Shown here in pieces: positions 20,854-32,141 of a DNA stretch of 33,527 nucleotides (position 1 is the stretch's first letter; each line of letters begins with the position of its first letter). Below the pieces are notes generated by a model. It was not told where the DNA came from and did no database searches. It worked only from the letters and a program-made list of their open reading frames with translations. This DNA comes from Candidatus Saccharibacteria bacterium. GTDB lineage: Bacteria > Patescibacteriota > Saccharimonadia > Saccharimonadales > DTSZ01. The DNA lies in contig DTSZ01000001.1 of the NCBI GenBank assembly GCA_012965045.1, positions 876,024 through 909,550 on the forward strand, in the 5' to 3' direction. Position numbers and translations under genes: made by a program.

Positions 20854-21180
20854 ATGAAACTAATCTATCTAGAACTATGTTGCGCCGCATTCTTGGCTGT
20901 GCTTATTAACACTACCGACCCTGCCGAGCAGTCTCCCTTGGTGGTATTATTCGCATTTGCTCTATTAGTGCCCGTTATTGCGTTAATTGTACGCTTGATA
21001 TACCGGTTTATTGGTAGACCGATCACTGTAACGTCACGGTATTTGCGAGCAGTATGTGCAGTTGTTTTCTTGGCGTATCTTTCTCTGCAAGGGATTACAT
21101 TCATTGAAGCGATAATATTCAGCACATTGTTTTTGCTAATTTGGTTTGTTAAAAAAAGAAATACCAACAGTAGTTATTGA
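20854..21180 (+). CDS. Small membrane protein, about four membrane segments
   Basis: 108 residues, unrecognised. Hydrophobic stretches at about 4-20, 27-50, 62-78 and 80-100, with a basic loop RLIYRFIGRPITVTSRYLRA and a basic end KKRNTNSS, which puts both ends inside if there are four segments. It lies between the candidate small RNA and the ATPase genes, in the same direction, 27 bp before the next start codon. That next gene has its own -10 box, so co-transcription is not certain. Confidence 0.55.
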   Translation: MKLIYLELCCAAFLAVLINTTDPAEQSPLVVLFAFALLVPVIALIVRLIYRFIGRPITVTSRYLRAVCAVVFLAYLSLQGITFIEAIIFSTLFLLIWFVKKRNTNSSY

Positions 21181-21190
21181 TCTATCACTT

Positions 21191-21199
21191 TGTTATACT
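21191..21199 (+). promoter_or_regulatory. Extended -10 promoter of the 21208 gene (leaderless)
   Basis: TGTTATACT, ending 8 nt before the ATG at 21208, with no Shine-Dalgarno. Confidence 0.45.
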
Positions 21200-21207
21200 T
21201 GTAGCCA

Positions 21208-21642
21208 ATGAATCCACTACAAGAAACAAACCCGCAGCAGTTTGAAAACCAGCCCCAAAGTAGCCCCGACTCTAGTAGTCAGGAGTTAACGCCAGCGCAG
21301 CTTGGAGCTGAGCAGCAAGAGTCTACGCAAAATCCAACCCAGAATGAAAAAAAGCTCAGAACTACAAGTAATAATTCAGCGCAACCACTTAACTTGCCAG
21401 CCGTTGACGTCAGCACTGTGCAGTCGGCGACCCAAACGACGTCTGACGGCACAGGTGCTTCGGCCTCACCGTTAATCGCTGATGATGTGGATGTAATTGA
21501 GAAAGAGTGGGTCGACAGAGCCAAGGCGGTCATTAAAGCATATGAGAATGATCCTCAACTTCAAGAGAAAGAAATAAATAAACTCCAACAAAATTACCTA
21601 GAGAAACGCTATAACAAAAAAGTAACAAAACTAGATGGTTAG
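21208..21642 (+). CDS. Disordered small protein preceding the VirB4/TraG-like ATPase
   Basis: 144 residues. The first 95 are low-complexity, rich in Gln, Ser, Thr, Asn and Pro, with no membrane segment or signal peptide. The last 48 (DVDVIEKEWVDRAKAVIKAY to the end) look like a folded helical unit with many charged residues. It ends 4 bp before the ATPase gene, so it is most likely a cytoplasmic partner or adaptor of that membrane protein. I do not know a named family. Confidence 0.6.
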   Translation: MNPLQETNPQQFENQPQSSPDSSSQELTPAQLGAEQQESTQNPTQNEKKLRTTSNNSAQPLNLPAVDVSTVQSATQTTSDGTGASASPLIADDVDVIEKEWVDRAKAVIKAYENDPQLQEKEINKLQQNYLEKRYNKKVTKLDG

Positions 21643-21646
21643 ATAG

Positions 21647-24600
21647 ATGCAGGGAATATTGATAGCAGTAATAGTGCTTATAGCCTTAGGCGGTTTTGCT
21701 TTTTTTGCATACAGAATTTATAGATCAACCCTCCGTGAGGCGAAGGGATTTGAGCGGCGGCTGAAAATGGTGCCTCTTCTCATCCACCTACCGCCAGCCA
21801 GCGACGACACAGAAATTGGGAGCCGTGACGTTCGTGATGTTATTGATGAGAAAATATCTCAAGCTGAAACACTTTATAATGTTATAGCTAGTACTGCTAA
21901 GAAAGGCTTTAAAAGTAATTTCTACGGCCAGCGCCATATTGCTTTTGAGGTGGTGGCTGTGAAAGGTGTTGTAAATTATTACGTTTCGGTGCCAGTCGCT
22001 ATGGAGGCGGTGGTTAGGCAGGCGGTATTAAGCGCATATCCAACCGCCCACCTCGAGGAAGCGTTCGTGCACAGTGTTTTTAATAACGTTGGTAAAATAA
22101 CATCAACAGTTGGAGGTGAGCTTAATTTAATTAAAGAGTACGCCTATCCGATCGCCACATTTAAAGAACTCAAACGCGATGCCATGCAGTCACTCCTTAA
22201 TGCTATGGGTTCGCTCGGGGAAGAAGATGGCGCGGCCGTACAAATACTTATTCGACCGGCAAAAGCTGGCTGGGATAAAACCGTCAAAGCTAAAGCCGAT
22301 AGCATCAAAAAGAATAAAGGGTCAAAGTCTGGGCTGAAGTCATTACTATCTATAAAAGACCTAACCCAAGCCTTGTGGAAGCCGCCAGAAGCAGGGGATG
22401 CAAAACCAGAAGATAAACAATTATCCTCACTCGAGCAGAGCACTGTAGAGGCTATTGAGAATAAAACTCGATCAGCAGGCTATGAAGTCTTAATCAGGGT
22501 CGTCTGTTCATCTAACACCGTTCATAGTTCGACTAATATTCTGAACAATATAATTGCAACCTTTTCGCTGTTTAATTCACAGGGATTAAACGGCTTTAAA
22601 TTCACAGAAACAAAGAATATCCAGAAATTTGTAACAGCGTATATTTTACGGCTGTTCCCGCCTGAACTTAATATGAACATATTGAATGCAACAGAGTTGG
22701 CGACAATATTTCATTTACCAGATGCTCAATTTACGCCGACGTCACAATTACAACGTCAATCGTCGAAACAGGTTGATGGACCACATAATATACCTAAAGA
22801 AGGTCTGCTTATGGGCTATAACGTCTATCGCTCACTTAAGAAAGAAATACGGCTTTCTGATGATGACAGACGAAGACATATGTACATTGTTGGACAAACC
22901 GGCACGGGTAAATCGGTCTTTTTAGAAAACCTAGCACTTCAAGACATGATTAATGGCAAGGGGTTTGCATTTATCGATCCACACGGAGATTCGGTGGAAG
23001 CTTTGATCTCTATGGTGCCAAAAGAACGCACCGAAGATGTTATCTACTTTAACCCTGGTGATATGGAGTTCCCGCTTGGCTTTAACTTATTTGAGTATCA
23101 ATCCGAAGAACAAAAAGACTTTTTGGTGCAAGAAACAATTAACATGCTAGAGAAGCTATATGACCCAAACAATCAAGGAATTGTTGGTCCGCGCTATCAT
23201 CATATGTTTAGAAATGCCGCTCTAACTATAATGTCTGATCCCAACGGAGGGACATTCATTGATTTACCGAAACTATTTAGCGATAAGCAGTTTTTAAATA
23301 AAAAGCTCAAACACGTCAAAGACCAAACACTAATAGATTTTTGGACGAAGGAAATTCCTGGATCCGAACGATCAAATGAGTTCGGTGAGGTTAAGAGTTG
23401 GTTTGTGAGTAAGTTTGGGGCGTTTCTTTCAAATACAATGATGCGGAACATCATTGGGCAAAACAAAAGTTCATTTGATTTACGGCAAGTGATGGATGAG
23501 GGCAAGATACTGCTCGTCAACCTGTCTAAGGGCCGCGTAGGAGAGCTTAATTCCAAACTTCTTGGCATGATGTTTGTAATGAAATTTCAGGCTGCAGCAA
23601 TGAGCAGGGCAGAGATCCCGCAGGAGATGCGCCGAGATTTCAGCCTTTATGTGGACGAGTTCCAAAATTTTTCAACAGAGTCGTTTGCAACCATTTTGTC
23701 TGAGGCTCGAAAGTATCGATTAAACCTTATTGTGGCCAACCAGTTTATAGGCCAACTTACGGAAGAGATTCGTGATGCTGTATTCGGAAACGTTGGTACA
23801 ATTGCAACATTACGGTGTGGTGCAACAGATGCAGATTACCTGGTAAAACAATTCTCACCAGTTTTTGATAATCAAGATTTGATAAAATTACCAAACTACA
23901 ATGCTGTTGTTCGCCTCATGATTTCTGGAATTCCTTCCACTCCTTTTAGCATGGAGACAATTCCGCCGCTTGGAGCACCGAATAAGGAGCTTGGAACGGC
24001 CTTAAAGCAGCTGAGCGCTGCTAAGTATGGTAAGCCTCGCGCAGTAGTTGAAAAGAGTATTTTTTCTCGGTTAGACAGTGGCCCACCAGCAGGTCGTCGG
24101 CCAATGGCTGGTTCTGGCATGCCGCCGGCTCGTCCTGATTCTAACCCAGCGCTTTCGGGCAAGCCTGCTCCAAAACCACTCGGAAAATCTAGTTTTCTTG
24201 ATGAATGGCTGGCAAAGAAAAAGGCAACTCAGTCAAGCGGCGCTAGCACAGGAGGTCAGGCTACCCCAAGTGCACGTCCGCAACAACTACGACCCAACCA
24301 GGGGAGCACACCAGCAGCGTCAAAGCCACTTCAAGCAACCAACAGTATTCCAGCGGCACAGCCGTTGGCGCCAGCCCCCGAGCTCACCCCGCAAACCAAA
24401 CCAGCGAGTCCAATGCCACCACCTTCGGCTTCACCAGTGCAAACATCTACATCGGGTAATTCTCAGGCTGATCCTCAAGCACAGCCCGCAGTAGAGCAGA
24501 TGCACGAGCCGGTCCAAGAGGATACTACCTTAAAGATTCCTCGAGAGGCGTCCACGAGCCTGTCGAGCGATATTAAGCCTACAAACAGCCCTGACACCAA

Positions 24601-24715
24601 TAATGAAGTTGAATCGTTGCTTGAGCGGTCTCAGAATACCAGTGAAGCATCTGGTGCTGTTGCGCCGACTAACGAAATTAGTTTCGACGAAGATGGTAAC
24701 CCGATTCTTAGCTAG
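21647..24715 (+). CDS. Membrane-bound VirB4/TraG-like P-loop ATPase
   Basis: 1022 residues. One membrane segment (about 3-24) is followed by a large domain (about 40-390), then a HerA/FtsK-type ATPase core with Walker A GQTGTGKS (416-423), FAFIDPHGDSVEAL just after it and Walker B LYVDEFQNF (D670, E671). A conserved NLSKGRVGELNSKLLG stretch and ANQFIGQLTEEIRDAVFGNV surround the latter. The final 220 residues are a Pro/Ala/Ser/Gln-rich, probably disordered tail. The core matches type IV secretion coupling or VirB4-type proteins. No other secretion genes are visible, so its substrate could be DNA or protein. Codon use in the tail looks like the rest. Confidence 0.8.
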   Translation: MQGILIAVIVLIALGGFAFFAYRIYRSTLREAKGFERRLKMVPLLIHLPPASDDTEIGSRDVRDVIDEKISQAETLYNVIASTAKKGFKSNFYGQRHIAFEVVAVKGVVNYYVSVPVAMEAVVRQAVLSAYPTAHLEEAFVHSVFNNVGKITSTVGGELNLIKEYAYPIATFKELKRDAMQSLLNAMGSLGEEDGAAVQILIRPAKAGWDKTVKAKADSIKKNKGSKSGLKSLLSIKDLTQALWKPPEAGDAKPEDKQLSSLEQSTVEAIENKTRSAGYEVLIRVVCSSNTVHSSTNILNNIIATFSLFNSQGLNGFKFTETKNIQKFVTAYILRLFPPELNMNILNATELATIFHLPDAQFTPTSQLQRQSSKQVDGPHNIPKEGLLMGYNVYRSLKKEIRLSDDDRRRHMYIVGQTGTGKSVFLENLALQDMINGKGFAFIDPHGDSVEALISMVPKERTEDVIYFNPGDMEFPLGFNLFEYQSEEQKDFLVQETINMLEKLYDPNNQGIVGPRYHHMFRNAALTIMSDPNGGTFIDLPKLFSDKQFLNKKLKHVKDQTLIDFWTKEIPGSERSNEFGEVKSWFVSKFGAFLSNTMMRNIIGQNKSSFDLRQVMDEGKILLVNLSKGRVGELNSKLLGMMFVMKFQAAAMSRAEIPQEMRRDFSLYVDEFQNFSTESFATILSEARKYRLNLIVANQFIGQLTEEIRDAVFGNVGTIATLRCGATDADYLVKQFSPVFDNQDLIKLPNYNAVVRLMISGIPSTPFSMETIPPLGAPNKELGTALKQLSAAKYGKPRAVVEKSIFSRLDSGPPAGRRPMAGSGMPPARPDSNPALSGKPAPKPLGKSSFLDEWLAKKKATQSSGASTGGQATPSARPQQLRPNQGSTPAASKPLQATNSIPAAQPLAPAPELTPQTKPASPMPPPSASPVQTSTSGNSQADPQAQPAVEQMHEPVQEDTTLKIPREASTSLSSDIKPTNSPDTNNEVESLLERSQNTSEASGAVAPTNEISFDEDGNPILS

Positions 24716-25268
24716 TTTTTCGTATATATTTATTAACCAAAAATCGCAACAAATCGATAAGAAGACCAGCTGTTGCCCCAATAGCTAGTAAGACATAAAT
24801 GTAGTAATAGCTATCAATTAAGTAGCCATTTTTTCGAGAAATAATATAGATAAGGACACTGCCAACTGCTGAAAAACTAAATGCTCCAAGGAGAGCGGAT
24901 GGTCGAGCAACAGTGGTGCCGATAATTTCTGATGTTCTTTCAATAGCTTTAGTGTGCACTACGTTACTGAACAGTCTCTGTGATTGCGTAAGTTGTTTGC
25001 GGGTGCTTTGCATAGTCTGAGCGAAATACTCATTTTTCTGTTTTTGTAGGTTAACCGGTTGAGAGGTTCGTTCTTTTGGAGGTGTATATTCGTTTGATTG
25101 TTTAGCAAGCTCGTGTGCCCGTGATGAGTAATCATTTTCACGGTTTGCTACTTTTTCTGCTTTCGAAGATTCAGTCTCTAGCGATCGACGAATTTTCTCT
25201 AAATTTTTCTCTGCTTCAGCTTGAGAAATTTCGAGAGCTTCTTGATTGCGAGATAATTTTTCAGACAT
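24708..25268 (-). CDS. Coiled-coil membrane protein
   Basis: 186 residues. The first 115 are charged and helical, with heptad-like runs such as EALEISQAEAEKNLEKIRRS and QKQKNEYFAQTMQSTRKQL. Two membrane segments follow (about 120-140 and 152-172), with a short loop NGYLIDSYY, then a basic end. I do not recognise it. It starts 2 bp after the surface protein gene, with GGAG 7 nt upstream of the ATG, so the two are one unit. Its 3' end overlaps the ATPase gene on the other strand by 8 bp. Confidence 0.65.
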   Translation of the reverse strand: MSEKLSRNQEALEISQAEAEKNLEKIRRSLETESSKAEKVANRENDYSSRAHELAKQSNEYTPPKERTSQPVNLQKQKNEYFAQTMQSTRKQLTQSQRLFSNVVHTKAIERTSEIIGTTVARPSALLGAFSFSAVGSVLIYIISRKNGYLIDSYYYIYVLLAIGATAGLLIDLLRFLVNKYIRKTS

Positions 25269-25270
25269 CG

Positions 25271-27364
25271 TTATACTCCGTTTATTTCATGTTGTTTAAT
25301 GATCGATAACTCAGTGCTAAGCAGTTTGTTGCGCTGGTACAAGAACACAGATACACCAACGACCAAGACTAACAGGCTAAATGATTGGCCGGCTCCGGTA
25401 TTTGGTAAGCCTTGAATAGTTTGTTCGACTTGTTTTTCAACAGGGCAGTCAATTTTTATAGAGATGGTATTACTATAAGTGTTGTCGATCTGACAATCAT
25501 ACCGCAACGGATTAGATGCCACTTGATTTGTCTCAGGAATTGGATTTTTTATTTGTACGAAGAATAATTTTTCTATGGTTTCACCAGGTTCAAGTTTATC
25601 TTCTGAGGACCATGTAATCACACCGTCATTCAACTTACCCCCACCAAGAAGGCTTATTTCACTATTGTAGGCTTCTGGTTCACTGACTCGCTCACCGCTA
25701 CCGCTAATGACATCGGCATACTCCAAGACGTCACTGACATACTCGTTCGGTAGTGTGTAGTCTTCGTATTCTACGTTTCCACTATTTTGCACAGTTAGTC
25801 GGTATTCGATAATTTCATCTGCACCGACAGTTTGCTGGTGCAAGCTGTCTGAGCGTGGGTCACCCGCTACAGTTCGAATAGGGTTAAAGCTGGCGAGTAG
25901 GCGAGCAGACTTCGATTGATCAATGCGTTCGTTGGGTGCTTCGATTGTTGTAATTTCTAATGAACAATCACTCTTGTTCGTTACAGTCCCATCGGAAAAC
26001 CGGATCTGTACTGCAACTTGGTATGTATCGACGTCTTCGAATGACCACGTAAGATTTTGGTCAGGGCTATCTTGCACCACTTCATTGTCGACAAAATATT
26101 TAAAACGAACTGGTGTTAGAGAGTACTCCTCGAATGTCGGCTTGAATGTTATAGATACAGGTATAGTAAATTCCGAACTAGCAGATTGAGCAGCAAGGTA
26201 GAGGCAAATAGGCTCCGGTTCTGGTTCAGATTCGGGTACATTTTCTGGTTCTGGTTGTTGCGGTTCAGGCTCAGGGTCGGGTTCACGTTCTGGCCTGTGA
26301 ATAGGAGTTGATGTTACTACCTCTGGAGGTATCTCCAGATCAACACAAGCCACTGGCTCGGAGTGCTCTGTATCGGAAGCGCCAGCCTGATCAATATAGT
26401 GTGCGTCCGACCTATTGCAAATAATCTCACCCTCAGCGTCTTCGATGACGTAGACTCGCAAATTACGAATAGCTTGTTCATTTGGCCCTAACGTACCAAT
26501 AATCCACTCAACCTTAACTTGGTCTTGGTTGTGTTCTAAAGGGGTGCCACCTTCTGTGATGGGTGTTAATGGTCGGAGATTAGGGTTGAGTCGGTCTACG
26601 AGCTTTACATTGTAGGCAGGGCTATTGCCATTGTTAGCTACAGACAATTGAAAATTCAAAATATCGCCAGGTTCCACTGGGCCAGAAGGTGACACAATGC
26701 GCTTATCAGTTGTAATGTTGGTTTCTGGTGGTTCTCGAAAGACAATGTTTCCGCACGAATATAAAACATAGATACGACCACCGTCGATCGACAGAGCTTT
26801 GTATTTGCTTGCTTGTGTTGAGCTACTATCCCAAATATGAAGCGGTCGATGGTAGTACGATTCAGATCTTCCAGGTACCGTGAATCTTACATCGGCGCTT
26901 GGGTCTCTTGTGTTTCTGTCTCGGCCAATTGATCGGAGGTTGCGGTCATCGGGGTTATTGCAGCCTCTTGTGGCGCTTGGCTCTTCTTTAGAGCAAATAT
27001 AGGTTTCTCGTGAGCTTGCGATGTCTTCTCGACTGATTCCGTAGAATTCGAAGAGTTCTTGTAGGCCTGGAGTTGCATTAGCTCCATATACTGCCGAAGT
27101 CAGGGCATCTTTTGCAGCCGATTCAGACAGGTCTTGACCCCCAGCAGTTCTTAGCCCACCGCGAATCAGGTCATTCGCATCACTGGCAATACTTGGGACA
27201 GGTGAAACCACAACAACTAAAAACTGAACCACTAGTGTTAGACCAGCAAAAATTAAACCAAGTTTTCGAGTTATATTTTCTTTTTTTAACCGTTGAATAT
27301 AGAAGCCAACCTGCGACAGCAAGCTGGGGCTATATGGTAAATTGGAAACGATTTTTTTAAACAT
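25271..27364 (-). CDS. LPXTG-type surface protein with DUF11 repeats
   Basis: 697 residues. An N-terminal membrane segment or signal anchor (about 35-55) follows a basic start. A DUF11-like domain (about 225-320) begins DKRIVSPSGPVEPGDILNFQ and has SVANNGNSPAYNVKLVDRL. A Pro/Glu-rich spacer (about 355-390) and a PKD-like domain with TWSFEDVDTYQVAVQIRF follow, then a second DUF11-like domain (about 490-620) with YRLTVQNSGNVEYEDYTL. Near the end are LPNTGAGQ (653-660), a hydrophobic stretch and YQRNK, which is the order of a sortase signal; the tail after it is longer than usual. No sortase is in the window. It probably extends from the cell surface and may take part in host contact, which is inference. 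Confidence 0.8.
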   Translation of the reverse strand: MFKKIVSNLPYSPSLLSQVGFYIQRLKKENITRKLGLIFAGLTLVVQFLVVVVSPVPSIASDANDLIRGGLRTAGGQDLSESAAKDALTSAVYGANATPGLQELFEFYGISREDIASSRETYICSKEEPSATRGCNNPDDRNLRSIGRDRNTRDPSADVRFTVPGRSESYYHRPLHIWDSSSTQASKYKALSIDGGRIYVLYSCGNIVFREPPETNITTDKRIVSPSGPVEPGDILNFQLSVANNGNSPAYNVKLVDRLNPNLRPLTPITEGGTPLEHNQDQVKVEWIIGTLGPNEQAIRNLRVYVIEDAEGEIICNRSDAHYIDQAGASDTEHSEPVACVDLEIPPEVVTSTPIHRPEREPDPEPEPQQPEPENVPESEPEPEPICLYLAAQSASSEFTIPVSITFKPTFEEYSLTPVRFKYFVDNEVVQDSPDQNLTWSFEDVDTYQVAVQIRFSDGTVTNKSDCSLEITTIEAPNERIDQSKSARLLASFNPIRTVAGDPRSDSLHQQTVGADEIIEYRLTVQNSGNVEYEDYTLPNEYVSDVLEYADVISGSGERVSEPEAYNSEISLLGGGKLNDGVITWSSEDKLEPGETIEKLFFVQIKNPIPETNQVASNPLRYDCQIDNTYSNTISIKIDCPVEKQVEQTIQGLPNTGAGQSFSLLVLVVGVSVFLYQRNKLLSTELSIIKQHEINGV

Positions 27365-27438
27365 TTTTGGATGTTTTTGTATAAGTTATGTATACAGTTA
27401 AGCATAAGTAGAACTTCTTAGCAAAGAAGATACTAACT

Positions 27439-27467
27439 TGTTGAATCCAAAAAAAATAGGGTATAAT
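27439..27467 (+). promoter_or_regulatory. gyrB promoter
   Basis: TTGTTG (27439-27444), 17-bp spacer, TATAAT (27462-27467). The leader of about 36 nt contains a GAGGG ribosome-binding site, unlike the leaderless genes of the window. Confidence 0.6.
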
Positions 27468-27503
27468 ATTCACTAATCAACCAAACAGCAACAACTTGAG
27501 TGA

Positions 27504-29489
<1,986 letters not shown>

Positions 29490-29492
29490 AGT

Positions 29493-32135
29493 ATGGCAGA
29501 CGAACTACAGCAACCAGACAACGATAATCTAAGCAATCAACAACCGATCGAAGGAAGTATTGTTGAGGGCAGTACAGAGAAAACCAAATTTGGTTTGATT
29601 AAAACGAGGACGCTCGAAAATGAAATGGAAGAGAGCTACTTGCAGTATTCCATGAGTGTCATAGTTGCTCGTGCATTGCCTGACGTGCGCGATGGAATGA
29701 AGCCTGTCCACAGAAGAATTTTGTATTCGATGGGACAAAACGGCAACCGGCACAACGCAAAATATACTAAGAGCGCTAGGATCATCGGTGATGTCATGGG
29801 TAAATACCACCCGCACGGTGACAGTGCTATCTATGACTCAATGGTCCGATTAGCTCAACCATGGGCTATGCGCTACATGATGGTTGACGGTCAGGGTAAC
29901 TTTGGCTCAATGGACGGTGATCCGCCAGCCGCCATGAGGTACACCGAAGCTCGAATGATGCGACCTGCTGAGGAAATGCTTGCAGATATCGATAAAGACA
30001 CCGTTGATTTTAGAGATAACTTTGATGGGTCTGAGCAAGAACCAAGTGTGCTACCAGCACGACTGCCTAATTTATTGCTCAATGGCCAAATTGGTATTGC
30101 TGTTGGTATGGCAACGAACATCCCACCGCACAACCTCGGTGAGATTGTTGACGCGACGGTTGAAATTATTGATAACCCCGAAGCAAACACCGAAGATCTT
30201 TTAAAGCACGTGCAGGGACCAGACTTTCCAACAGGTGGCGTTGTGTATGGCGGCGATCCATTGCGAGCGGCCTATGCAACTGGTAAAGGTGGTATAACTA
30301 TTCGTGCTGTTGCTGATATTGTTGAGCATAAATCTAAAAAAGATCGCTTTTCGATTATTGTTTCCGAAATACCGTTTGCGGTGAACAAAGCGAGTTTAAT
30401 CGAAAAAATAGCCGACCTCGTTAAGGATAAAAAGATTCAAGGCATTAGTGATCTTCGAGATGAAAGCTCTCGAGGTGATGTTCGAATTGTTGTCGATCTT
30501 AAGAAAGATTCGTATCCTAAGAAAATTTTGAATCAACTCTACAAATTCACCCCTTTGCAGACGAGCTTCCATTACAATATGTTGGCATTAATCGACGGCA
30601 TACAGCCACGAGTGCTTGGCTTAAAAGATATGCTGACGGAGTTCATTAAACACCGTCAAAACGTAGTGAGACGGCGTACAGAATTTGAACTCAAAAAGGC
30701 TGAAGCGCGGGCTCATGTACTCGACGGATTAAAGATAGCTCTCGATAATATCGATGAAATTATTGCAACGATTAGGGGCTCTCAAACTACTGAAGAAGCT
30801 CAAAAGAATTTGATTAAGAAATTCAAATTATCCGAAATTCAAGCCCGAGCAATTTTGGCTATGCAGCTTCGCGCCTTAGCAGGTTTGGAGCGTCAAAAGA
30901 TCGAGGATGAACTTGCAGAGCTCAAGAAGCTTATTGCCGAACTTAAGAAAATACTTGGCGATGAAAAGGAAATTCTCGCCATAATTAAAGCAGAACTACT
31001 AGAAGTTAAAGAAAAATACGGTGATGAGCGACGAACTAAGATTGAAAGTTATGAGCTTGGTAAATTCAGCGAAGAACAATTAATCCCGAATGAACGAGTA
31101 GTAATTGTCGTCACTAAAGGTAACTATATTAAGCGAACGCCACTTGATGCATACAAAAAACAGAATCGTGGAGGAAAAGGTAAGCGCGGCATGACCACTA
31201 AAGAAGAAGATGTCATTGAACATCTCGTAATGGCCAACACGCACAACTACCTATTGTTCTTTACAAATAAGGGGCGAGTCTTTAGGCAAAAAGCCTATGA
31301 AGTTCCACAGGCAGGGCCAAATGCTAAGGGTCAAGCCATGGTTAATATGTTGCAGTTACATCCTGATGAGATCGTTACCGCTGTAATTAATTTAGATGCC
31401 ACGGTTAAAGATTCTGGATTCTTGTTTATGACTACCGATCACGGCACAGTTAAAAAGACACCACTCTCGGCTTATGAGAACGTGCGGCAGTCTGGTCTTA
31501 TTGCCATCAACTTGGTTGATGGAGATGAGCTACGCTGGATACGAGTAAGTACCGGTGAAAACGATATAATAATTACAACAAAGGATGGTCAAGCAATTCG
31601 CTTCAATGAGAAAGACGTACGACCAATGGGCCGTACCGCCCGAGGAGTTCGCGGTATCAAGTTGCGCAAGGACGACAAGGTAATTTCTATGGACATCGTG
31701 CAGGAAGAAGCTAATATCTTCATGATCAGCGAGAATGGCTATGGTAAACGAACCAAGGTAGATCACTTTACTCGTCATAGACGTGGCGGTGTTGGTATTA
31801 AAGCAGCTGTATTGAATTCTAAAACAGGTAAATTAGTATCTGTTAAATCACTCCGTCAAGCTGGAGCTAAGAATAAAGCTGATGAGGTAATTATTATTTC
31901 GAAAAACGGTCAAACAATCCGTCTTGGAATTAGTGACATATCTGAACTTGGTCGGACCACTCAAGGCGTCAGGATTATGAAGCTTAATAATGATGATAAA
32001 GTGGCTTCTACCGCCCTTGTCCGTATCGAGGACGAAGAAGACGATGAAAGCTCTGAGCAGCAGACTGACGACAAAGAAGCCGAGAAGACCCCTAAAAAAA
32101 GTTCAAACAAGACAAAAAACGCTAAAAAGGAGTAG
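29493..32135 (+). CDS. gyrA: DNA gyrase subunit A
   Basis: 880 residues. The breakage-reunion domain contains the catalytic tyrosine Y150 in AMRYTEARM. The quinolone pocket [17 protein letters not shown] keeps serine (S111) and aspartate (D115) at the two positions where resistance changes usually occur. The C-terminal beta-pinwheel has the GyrA box QNRGGKG from residue 557, needed for DNA wrapping, and further repeats such as [12 protein letters not shown] and [12 protein letters not shown]. The last 35 residues are acidic, then lysine rich. Start ATG at 29493, 3 bp after gyrB, so both are made together. Confidence 0.97.
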   Translation: MADELQQPDNDNLSNQQPIEGSIVEGSTEKTKFGLIKTRTLENEMEESYLQYSMSVIVARALPDVRDGMKPVHRRILYSMGQNGNRHNAKYTKSARIIGDVMGKYHPHGDSAIYDSMVRLAQPWAMRYMMVDGQGNFGSMDGDPPAAMRYTEARMMRPAEEMLADIDKDTVDFRDNFDGSEQEPSVLPARLPNLLLNGQIGIAVGMATNIPPHNLGEIVDATVEIIDNPEANTEDLLKHVQGPDFPTGGVVYGGDPLRAAYATGKGGITIRAVADIVEHKSKKDRFSIIVSEIPFAVNKASLIEKIADLVKDKKIQGISDLRDESSRGDVRIVVDLKKDSYPKKILNQLYKFTPLQTSFHYNMLALIDGIQPRVLGLKDMLTEFIKHRQNVVRRRTEFELKKAEARAHVLDGLKIALDNIDEIIATIRGSQTTEEAQKNLIKKFKLSEIQARAILAMQLRALAGLERQKIEDELAELKKLIAELKKILGDEKEILAIIKAELLEVKEKYGDERRTKIESYELGKFSEEQLIPNERVVIVVTKGNYIKRTPLDAYKKQNRGGKGKRGMTTKEEDVIEHLVMANTHNYLLFFTNKGRVFRQKAYEVPQAGPNAKGQAMVNMLQLHPDEIVTAVINLDATVKDSGFLFMTTDHGTVKKTPLSAYENVRQSGLIAINLVDGDELRWIRVSTGENDIIITTKDGQAIRFNEKDVRPMGRTARGVRGIKLRKDDKVISMDIVQEEANIFMISENGYGKRTKVDHFTRHRRGGVGIKAAVLNSKTGKLVSVKSLRQAGAKNKADEVIIISKNGQTIRLGISDISELGRTTQGVRIMKLNNDDKVASTALVRIEDEEDDESSEQQTDDKEAEKTPKKSSNKTKNAKKE

Positions 32136-32141
32136 TTAGAT

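Noticed and set aside
24078-24494. 138-codon second frame inside the tail of the large ATPase gene
   Set aside because: Composition is that of a shifted Pro/Ala/Gln-rich repeat-like sequence; no start signals and no recognisable domain.
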